Origin: an uncultured Collinsella sp.
Lineage (GTDB): Bacteria; Actinomycetota; Coriobacteriia; Coriobacteriales; Coriobacteriaceae
Direction: 5' to 3'
Length of the DNA: 11,075 nucleotides
NCBI GenBank assembly: GCA_900542175.1
Contig: UQNC01000054.1
Location: 1-11,075 of the forward strand
In this document: positions 6,285-11,075 of the stretch, in pieces
How the letters are laid out: each line of letters begins with the position of its first letter
How positions within the stretch are numbered: the stretch's first letter is position 1
Program-made: the position numbers and the translations under genes
Notes under the pieces: generated by a model
The model's database searches: none
Seen by the model: the letters and a program-made list of their open reading frames with translations, nothing else
Told to the model about the DNA's origin: nothing

Positions 6285-6533
6285 GGTTTCCTCCTTGGTC
6301 TATCGCACGGGCGTGGGGCTCGTGCGTCGGGCGGGCGCGGGCGCGTTGGCCGCCGGACACTTTATCTTGTTGCAGTTATACCCAAGGATTTCGGTTTGAC
6401 CGCTCGCAATTCTGTGAACGGGCGAGTTTTTTGGTAAGGGCAGGCGCGGTCGCACTGCCAACGGTTGATAATGGGACATCGCCCGCATCGTCCGCAGAAC
6501 ATCTACCGGCGGGTGTCTAACGAGGGGGTCCCT
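6285..6533. promoter_or_regulatory. usp/uppP divergent intergenic region
   Basis: This 249-base gap separates the divergent usp and uppP starts. The best plus-strand -10 candidate is GATAAT (6467-6472), 61 bases before the uppP TTG, but no -35 fits it. A weak stem CTCGC (6403-6407) with GCGAG (6422-6426) is followed by T6 (6427-6432); five pairs with a 14-base loop are too few to call a terminator. The uppP ribosome binding site GAGGGGG is at 6522-6528. No usp promoter was convincing. Confidence 0.25.
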
Positions 6534-7514
6534 TTGGATATCATCGAGCTTCTAAAATCTGCCTTCATGGGCCTGGTCGAGGGCATCACCGAATGGCTGC
6601 CCGTTTCGTCGACCGGTCACATGATCTTGGTGGACGAGTTCGTCAAGATGAACGTGAGCGAGACGTTCTGGAATATGTTCCTGGTCGTGATTCAGCTTGG
6701 CGCCATTTTGGCCGTCTGCGTCCTGTTCTTCTACGACCTTAACCCGTTTTCTCCCAGCAAGGGCAAGGAGGGCCGTCGCGACACCTGGGTGCTGTGGGGC
6801 AAGATTGTGCTCGGCTGCATTCCCGCCGCGGCGATCGGTCTGCCGCTCAACGACTGGATGGAGGAGCATTTCTACAATGCTCCCGTCGTGGCGCTGGCGC
6901 TCATTGTGTACGGCGTACTGTTTATCGTGATTGAGAACTGGCGCGCGAGCAAGCGCGAGGAAATGGCCGTTGCCGGTTCGTTTGGTTCGCGTGCTGTGGT
7001 GGCGGGCGGACGTCCCGCCGGTGCGCACTTTGCGGCGCCCGCCGCGGCTACCGCTGAGGATGAGGACGATGACGATAGCCTGGACTTTGGCTCCATCACT
7101 ACGCTCGAGGATCTGAGCTGGAAGACCGCGCTGGGTATCGGTTGCTTCCAGGTGCTTTCGCTGGTGCCTGGTACGTCTCGCTCCGGTTCTACCATCATCG
7201 GCGGCCTGCTTTTGGGCTGCACGCGTTCGGTGGCGTCCAAGTTTACGTTCTTCCTGGCCATCCCTGTCATGTTTGGCGCGAGTGCGCTCAAGCTGGTCAA
7301 GTACTTCATCAAGGGCGGCACGTTCGGCGCCAACGAGGTCGCTATCCTGGGCGTGGGCTGCGTTGTGGCCTTTGTGGTTTCGCTCATCGCCATCAAGTGG
7401 CTCATGGGCTTCGTCCGCCGTCACGACTTTAAGTGCTTCGGTGTTTACCGCATCATCCTGGGCATCGTAGTGCTCGCATACTTCTTCGTTCTGGAGCCGA
7501 TGCTCGGCCTCTAG
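6534..7514 (+). CDS. uppP: Undecaprenyl-diphosphatase UppP (BacA), bacitracin resistance
   Basis: An integral membrane enzyme that dephosphorylates undecaprenyl diphosphate to the monophosphate carrier used for peptidoglycan and other envelope polymers; extra UppP activity gives bacitracin resistance. Both signature regions are intact: EGITEWLPVSSTGH (E16, E20, S26, H29) at the N-terminus and VPGTSRSG (211-218, R216). Multiple hydrophobic helices fit the usual topology. I chose TTG at 6534: GAGGGGG ends five bases upstream, and the product begins MDIIELLKSAFMGLVEG, the normal family start. An ATG at 6465 would add 23 unrelated residues. At 326 residues it is about 50 longer than E. coli or Bacillus UppP. 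The excess is a hydrophilic stretch at about 136-194, Ala/Gly-rich and then acidic (EDEDDDDSLD), placed before the second signature. A terminator follows at 7559. Confidence 0.95.
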   Translation: MDIIELLKSAFMGLVEGITEWLPVSSTGHMILVDEFVKMNVSETFWNMFLVVIQLGAILAVCVLFFYDLNPFSPSKGKEGRRDTWVLWGKIVLGCIPAAAIGLPLNDWMEEHFYNAPVVALALIVYGVLFIVIENWRASKREEMAVAGSFGSRAVVAGGRPAGAHFAAPAAATAEDEDDDDSLDFGSITTLEDLSWKTALGIGCFQVLSLVPGTSRSGSTIIGGLLLGCTRSVASKFTFFLAIPVMFGASALKLVKYFIKGGTFGANEVAILGVGCVVAFVVSLIAIKWLMGFVRRHDFKCFGVYRIILGIVVLAYFFVLEPMLGL

Positions 7515-7529
7515 CTTAGTCGACGCAGC

Positions 7530-7629
7530 GCGGCGGCCAGGGCGACAACTTATCATTCAAAGAGGGTGGCATGACCAAAAGGTCTATGCCGCCCTCTTTT
7601 CATGCCAATTTGTTCGCCCTGGCCGCCGC
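7530..7629. repeat. 100-nt nested palindrome enclosing the uppP terminator
   Basis: GCGGCGGCCAGGGCGA (7530-7545) is exactly repeated in inverted orientation at 7614-7629 (16 bp perfect). Inside it sits the complete uppP terminator hairpin (7559-7599). The outer arms begin 16 bases after the uppP stop. The inner terminator alone should suffice to end transcription, so the outer arms are unexplained; they would pair only in read-through RNA or in single-stranded DNA. Confidence 0.75.
7559..7600 (+). terminator. Intrinsic terminator of uppP
   Basis: AAAGAGGG (7559-7566) pairs with CCCTCTTT (7592-7599); a T-G wobble, GGCAT/ATGCC and GACC/GGTC continue the stem with one bulged T, around an AAAA loop. 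The stem has about 18 pairs and its right arm ends in TTTT (7597-7600). It lies 44 bases after the uppP stop. Confidence 0.9.
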
Positions 7630-7677
7630 TCGCTACCGTTGCCGTGACATCGGTGGCTCCGTGATTGGTGCATTGGG

Positions 7678-7730
7678 GTCAGGTTACTTTGCACCAGCTT
7701 GGTGCAGACAAACCTGACACCTTTGCACCA
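7678..7730. repeat. Two-stem REP-like intergenic hairpin
   Basis: GTCAGGTT (7678-7685) pairs with AACCTGAC (7711-7718), enclosing TGCACCA (7690-7696) and TGGTGCA (7700-7706) with a 3-base loop. A third TGCACCA follows at 7724-7730. The wording is like interspersed repeats starting GGGTCAGGTT that I associate with REP sequences in other bacteria, but only one copy is in this window and no REP-associated transposase is present. It is followed by no T run. Confidence 0.55.
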
Positions 7731-7803
7731 AACCCGCTGGGGCGGGCCTGACGATCGCGCACGGAGTCGCGGTGTGATTTACGTCGGTGTCCGCGCGGCT
7801 CGG

Positions 7804-7809
7804 TATACT
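7804..7809 (+). promoter_or_regulatory. Candidate pcrA -10 element
   Basis: TATACT matches TATAAT in five of six positions and lies 61 bases before the pcrA ATG. The only partial -35 upstream is TTTACG (7778-7783), at an over-long 20-base spacing. Sequence match only. The pcrA ribosome binding site AGGAG is at 7860-7864. Confidence 0.3.
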
Positions 7810-7870
7810 GGTACGGCTCAAACTATGGCGCTGCCCGCAGGCGCGCCGTCCGTCAGATGAGGAGTCGCCC

Positions 7871-10771
7871 ATGACCCAGCCGCTGCCCTGGGAAAGAAAC
7901 ACCGCGGTACCCGTGCCGCCCGCACCGGAGCCCGTACCACTCGATGTATACGCCGCCCCCGCCGCGCCGGAACCCGAGCTCGTCCCGCTCGACATCTACG
8001 ACGCCCCGGCCCCGGCGCCCAAGCCCGCCAAGCCGCTCGTCGACATCGACAGCCTCAACCCCGCCCAGCGCGAGGCGGTCCTGACCACCGAGGGCCCGTT
8101 GCTGGTCCTTGCCGGCGCCGGCTCGGGCAAGACCCGCGTTCTGACCTTCCGCATCGCGCACATGCTGGGCGACCTGGGCGTTAAGCCCTGGCAGGTCCTG
8201 GCCATCACGTTTACCAACAAGGCTGCGGCCGAGATGCGCGAGCGTCTGGCAGCGCTCATTCCCAACGGCACTCGCGGCATGTGGGTGTGCACCTTCCACG
8301 CCATGTGCGTGCGTATGCTGCGCGAGGACGCCGACCTGCTGGGCTACACCGGCCAGTTCACCATCTACGATGATGACGACTCAAAGCGCATGGTGCGCGA
8401 CATTATGCAGGCGCTCGGCATTGAGCAAAAGCAGTTCCCCATCAACATGATCCGTAGCAAGATCAGCTCGGCTAAAAACGCCATGATCGGGCCCGAGGAC
8501 ATGCTCAAATCCGCCGATAGCCCCAACGACAAAAAGGCCGCGCAGGTCTACCTAGAGCTGGAGCGCCGCCTGCGCGCCGCCAACGCGATGGACTTTGACG
8601 ACCTGCTCGTGCGCGCGCTCGAGCTGCTGCGCACCCGCCCCGAGGTGCTCGACAAGTACCAGGAGCGCTTCCGCTACATTAGCGTCGACGAGTATCAGGA
8701 CACCAACCACGTCCAGTACGAGATCGCCAACCTGCTGGCCGCCAAGTACCAAAACCTCATGGTCGTGGGCGACGACGACCAGTCCATTTATAGCTGGCGT
8801 GGCGCCGACATCACCAATATCCTGGATTTTGAAAAGGACTTTAAAGACTGCAAGACCGTCAAGCTGGAGCAGAACTATCGCTCTACGGGCCATATCCTGA
8901 GCGCCGCCAACGCCGTGGTGCGTCACAACTCGCAGCGCAAGGACAAGCGCCTGTTTACGGCCGAGGGCGATGGCGAGAAGATCCAGGCCTTCCAGGCGAG
9001 CGATGAGCGCGACGAGGGCCGCTGGATTGCTGGCGAGATCGAGAAGCTGCACGCCAAGGGCACGAGTTACGACGACATCGCCGTGTTCTACCGCACCAAC
9101 GCCCAGTCGCGCATTCTCGAAGATATGTTCCTGCGCGCGGGCGTGCCCTACAAGATCGTGGGCGGCACGCGATTCTTCGACCGTGCCGAGATCCGCGACG
9201 TCATGGCTTATCTCAAGATGATCGTGAACCCGGCAGACGAGATGAGCGTCAAGCGCGTCATCAACACGCCGCGCCGCGGCATCGGATCCACCTCGATCCA
9301 AAAGATTGAGCAGCTGGCGCGCGACAACCGTTGCTCGTTCTTCCAGGCCTGCGAGATCGCGTGCGCCGAGACGGGCATGTTTAGCGCCAAGGTCCGTAAT
9401 GGCCTGTCGAGTTTTGTGGCGCTGGTGCGCGAGGGTCGTCGCATGGACGGCGAGCTCAAGGACGTTGTCGAGATGATTGTCGATAAGACGGGCCTGCTGC
9501 AGGCGTTTCGCGCCGAAGGCACCATGGAGTCCGAGAGCCGCGCCGAGAACATTCAGGAATTCTTGGGCGTTGCTGCCGAATTTGAGGAGACGCACGAGGA
9601 TATCGAGGGTACGCTCGAAAGTTTGGAAGAGCTGCGCGCGGCTGGCGTTGCCGATGTGCCCGCCGGCGTTGAGCCCGAGCCCGTTGTGGTGAGCGCGCCT
9701 GCGCCCGAGCCCGGCCCGTCTGCCCCTGCGTCTTCGTTTGAGGCGCTGGTCGGCGCTCGCGACGCTGCGGGCTCTAATCCGCTCGATAGCTTGGCCGCTC
9801 CGGCGCTATCTCCGCAGGATGCCCTGGCCGCCGCCATCGCGGGCAACGCGTATGCCGCGCCGACGGAGATGCCGGCGGGCGCCGTGCATGCCGACGAGAT
9901 TGAGCGCACCTACGGCCCGCTCACCTGCAAGGCGCTGCCGGCACTCATGGAGTGGCTGGCCCTGCGCTCCGACTTGGATTCCCTGGCCGGCGAGACGCAT
10001 GCCATCACCATGATGACCATCCACTCCGCTAAGGGCCTGGAGTTCCCGGCGGTGTTCGTGGCCGGCATGGAGGAGGGCATCTTCCCGCACGTGCACGACT
10101 TTGGCGGCAGCGATGACCCGGGCAAGCTCGAGGAGGAGCGTCGCCTGGCCTACGTCGCCATCACGCGTGCCCGTAAGCGCCTGTTTTTGACCTATGCGGC
10201 CACGCGTCGCACCTACGGCTCGACCTCTGCCAACCCGCGCTCGCGTTTCCTCAACGAGATTCCGTTTGAGGATATCGAGTTTAGCGGTATCGGTTCTGCC
10301 GGTTTTGAGGGCACGGGCTGGGAGAAGCGCGGCGACCGTCACGGCACCTTTGGCTCGGGCATGGGCTCGGATATGTATGGCGGCAAGGTGTTCGGTTCGC
10401 ATACGCGTTCGACCGGCGGTTCCGGTTCGCGCGGCGGATCGAGCTTTGACGATTTCTTTGGCGGCAGCAGCTATGGGACCGAGCGCCATCGTGGGGTCTC
10501 GCCCGACGCCGGCCGTGTTGCCTCGACCTTTGGCTCGGGCGCGCCGCGAGCCAAAAAGCCGTCGTCCAAGGTGTCGCCGACGGTGGAGCGCAAGGTCGAT
10601 CGCGCCAGCGCGTCGCAGGACTTTGCCGCGGGCGATACCGTGAGCCACAAGACCTTTGGCACGGGTACCGTGATCTCGGTCGCCGGAGACATGATCGAGG
10701 TCCAGTTCGAAAAAACCGGCCAGACCAAAAAGCTCATGAAGGGCTTCGCACCTATCGTCAAGCTGTCGTAA
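7871..10771 (+). CDS. pcrA: ATP-dependent DNA helicase PcrA/UvrD (superfamily 1A)
   Basis: A 966-residue 3'-5' DNA helicase acting in excision repair, replication restart and transcription-replication conflict. All SF1A motifs are intact: Walker A AGAGSGKT (81-88), motif Ia TFTNKAAAEM (113-122), Walker B VDEYQDTN (272-279), motif III GDDDQSIYSWRGAD (300-313), motif IV QNYRS (334-338), motif V TIHSAKGLEF (716-725) and motif VI YVAITRAR (761-768). A C-terminal Tudor-like module, GDTVSHKTFGTGTV through FAPIVKL (921-965), matches the RNA-polymerase-contacting tail of PcrA. Length exceeds the usual 720-840 because of a Pro/Ala-rich N-terminal tail (1-57) containing VPLDxYxAP twice, an Ala/Pro-rich insert of about 100 residues (590-690) before motif V, and a Gly/Ser-rich linker (805-895). 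The ATG is chosen because AGGAG (7860-7864) lies six bases upstream; an in-frame GTG at 7787 lacks one. Confidence 0.96.
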   Translation: MTQPLPWERNTAVPVPPAPEPVPLDVYAAPAAPEPELVPLDIYDAPAPAPKPAKPLVDIDSLNPAQREAVLTTEGPLLVLAGAGSGKTRVLTFRIAHMLGDLGVKPWQVLAITFTNKAAAEMRERLAALIPNGTRGMWVCTFHAMCVRMLREDADLLGYTGQFTIYDDDDSKRMVRDIMQALGIEQKQFPINMIRSKISSAKNAMIGPEDMLKSADSPNDKKAAQVYLELERRLRAANAMDFDDLLVRALELLRTRPEVLDKYQERFRYISVDEYQDTNHVQYEIANLLAAKYQNLMVVGDDDQSIYSWRGADITNILDFEKDFKDCKTVKLEQNYRSTGHILSAANAVVRHNSQRKDKRLFTAEGDGEKIQAFQASDERDEGRWIAGEIEKLHAKGTSYDDIAVFYRTNAQSRILEDMFLRAGVPYKIVGGTRFFDRAEIRDVMAYLKMIVNPADEMSVKRVINTPRRGIGSTSIQKIEQLARDNRCSFFQACEIACAETGMFSAKVRNGLSSFVALVREGRRMDGELKDVVEMIVDKTGLLQAFRAEGTMESESRAENIQEFLGVAAEFEETHEDIEGTLESLEELRAAGVADVPAGVEPEPVVVSAPAPEPGPSAPASSFEALVGARDAAGSNPLDSLAAPALSPQDALAAAIAGNAYAAPTEMPAGAVHADEIERTYGPLTCKALPALMEWLALRSDLDSLAGETHAITMMTIHSAKGLEFPAVFVAGMEEGIFPHVHDFGGSDDPGKLEEERRLAYVAITRARKRLFLTYAATRRTYGSTSANPRSRFLNEIPFEDIEFSGIGSAGFEGTGWEKRGDRHGTFGSGMGSDMYGGKVFGSHTRSTGGSGSRGGSSFDDFFGGSSYGTERHRGVSPDAGRVASTFGSGAPRAKKPSSKVSPTVERKVDRASASQDFAAGDTVSHKTFGTGTVISVAGDMIEVQFEKTGQTKKLMKGFAPIVKLS

Positions 10772-10778
10772 TCCCAGC

Positions 10779-10908
10779 GGACCTGGGCGGGCGTATAGGG
10801 CAACATCGCCTGCTCGGACAGTCCTGCGCAAGACGGAGAGCACATTAAGTGCTCTCCTTTGCGTGCGGAACTCGCGATCGATGTTGCCCTATACGCCCGC
10901 CCAGGTCC
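10779..10908. repeat. 130-nt palindrome with 30-bp perfect arms after pcrA
   Basis: The 30 bases at 10779-10808 are the exact reverse complement of 10879-10908. Between them, imperfect pairing (for example CGCAA 10827-10831 with TTGCG 10859-10863) leads to an inner perfect 9-bp stem GGAGAGCAC (10835-10843) with GTGCTCTCC (10849-10857) around ATTAA, followed by TTT. It begins seven bases after the pcrA stop. No target-site duplication was obvious at its edges. Confidence 0.88.
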
Positions 10909-10924
10909 TTAGATAACGCTGCTT

Positions 10925-10953
10925 GCGAACGTCGCTCTGCTCGTTCGCTTTTT
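10925..10953 (+). terminator. Intrinsic terminator after pcrA
   Basis: GCGAACG (10925-10931) pairs with CGTTCGC (10942-10948), a perfect 7-bp stem with a 10-base loop, followed by T5 (10949-10953). It lies just beyond the 130-nt palindrome and about 150 bases past the pcrA stop. Confidence 0.7.
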
Positions 10954-10993
10954 GGTCTGGAGAGCCGGGTGGGCTGATATATAGATACGAGTA

Positions 10994-11030
10994 GGGGCTC
11001 CTCCGTTGATGAACGGGGGAGCCCCTTGTT
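10994..11030 (+). terminator. Second strong hairpin terminator
   Basis: GGGGCTCC (10994-11001) pairs with GGAGCCCC (11018-11025), continued by TCCGTT/AACGGG with one wobble around GATG, about 14 bp in all, followed by TTGTT. The T-rich side is on the plus strand, so it serves pcrA read-through. The minus side has no T run. Confidence 0.72.
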
Positions 11031-11048
11031 GCGTTGTGATTGTTGTTG

Positions 11049-11075
11049 CTAGTCGGAGGCTCGCCGGGACGGGGC
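11049..11075 (-). CDS. Possible 3' end of a minus-strand gene (partial, at window edge)
   Basis: On the minus strand, eight codons from the window edge (A-P-S-R-R-A-S-D) run into a TAG at 11051-11049. Convergent placement facing pcrA with terminators between would fit, but eight codons cannot prove coding sequence. No function can be suggested. Confidence 0.15.
   Translation of the reverse strand, partial: APSRRASD

Larger units (their letters stand above)
7515..7870. other. uppP-pcrA intergenic region (356 bases)
   Basis: No gene is supported here. The region holds, in order, the nested palindrome with the uppP terminator (7530-7629), about 48 bases without visible structure, a two-stem repeat-like hairpin (7678-7730), and the presumed pcrA promoter area. 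A GTG at 7787 is in frame with pcrA but has no ribosome binding site and was not chosen as the start. Confidence 0.6.

Noticed and set aside
6403..6432. Attenuator/terminator in the uppP leader
   Set aside because: Although T6 follows, the stem has only five pairs with a 14-base loop, too weak to support a call.
6465..6533. 23-codon N-terminal extension of uppP from ATG
   Set aside because: The added residues are unlike UppP N-termini, and a strong ribosome binding site lies immediately before the TTG at 6534.
6552..7556. 334-codon minus-strand open frame opposite uppP
   Set aside because: The plus strand encodes intact UppP signatures; the antisense product is charged, low-complexity and unlike any family.
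7787..7870. N-terminal 28-codon extension of pcrA from GTG
   Set aside because: No ribosome binding site, no family similarity, and it would overlap the candidate -10; AGGAG points to the ATG at 7871.
8552..10843. Long minus-strand open frames opposite pcrA (8552-9595 and 9806-10843)
   Set aside because: They are antisense shadows; the second also runs into the post-pcrA palindrome.

Overview
The window is high-GC bacterial DNA with short gaps, strong AGGAGG-type ribosome binding sites and hairpin-plus-T-run terminators. Protein style, codon use and intergenic architecture suggest a gut actinobacterium of the Coriobacteriia, probably Collinsella or a close relative. That assignment is inference from pattern recognition, not from a marker gene. 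No RNA gene, CRISPR array, insertion sequence or phage gene was seen.

Layout: (1) 150-791, minus strand, GNAT-family acetyltransferase, divergent from (2) 1057-2664, plus, purH, the bifunctional enzyme for the last two steps of IMP synthesis. (3) 2665-2914, a long imperfect palindrome and a strong terminator that touches a possible extended -10 promoter. (4) 2915-3646, plus, a protein of unknown function that may be a very divergent class IV PLP-enzyme fold. (5) 3826-4497 and 4507-5550, plus, an OmpR-type response regulator and a two-transmembrane, BceS-like histidine kinase, with no ABC transporter beside them. (6) 5551-5846, two copies of an 18-bp imperfect palindrome, a bidirectional terminator and a large GC-rich hairpin. 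(7) 5847-6284, minus, universal stress protein of the ATP-binding type. (8) 6534-7514, plus, uppP (undecaprenyl-diphosphatase, bacitracin resistance), probably started at TTG. (9) 7871-10771, plus, a PcrA/UvrD-type helicase with low-complexity additions, followed by a 130-nt palindrome and two terminators. A minus-strand gene may just enter at the right edge.

Most genes are housekeeping functions that are transcribed separately; only the two-component pair is a clear operon. A functional link can be proposed between the BceRS-like pair and uppP, because that kinase class usually responds to antibiotics acting on the undecaprenyl/lipid II cycle and UppP recycles the same carrier lipid. This is inference.

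The most distinctive non-coding signal is four long, mostly perfect palindromes of about 93-130 nt, all in intergenic sequence downstream of at least one gene's stop codon (purH, kinase/usp, uppP, pcrA). They share architecture but little primary sequence. I see no clear new defence or mobile system here.
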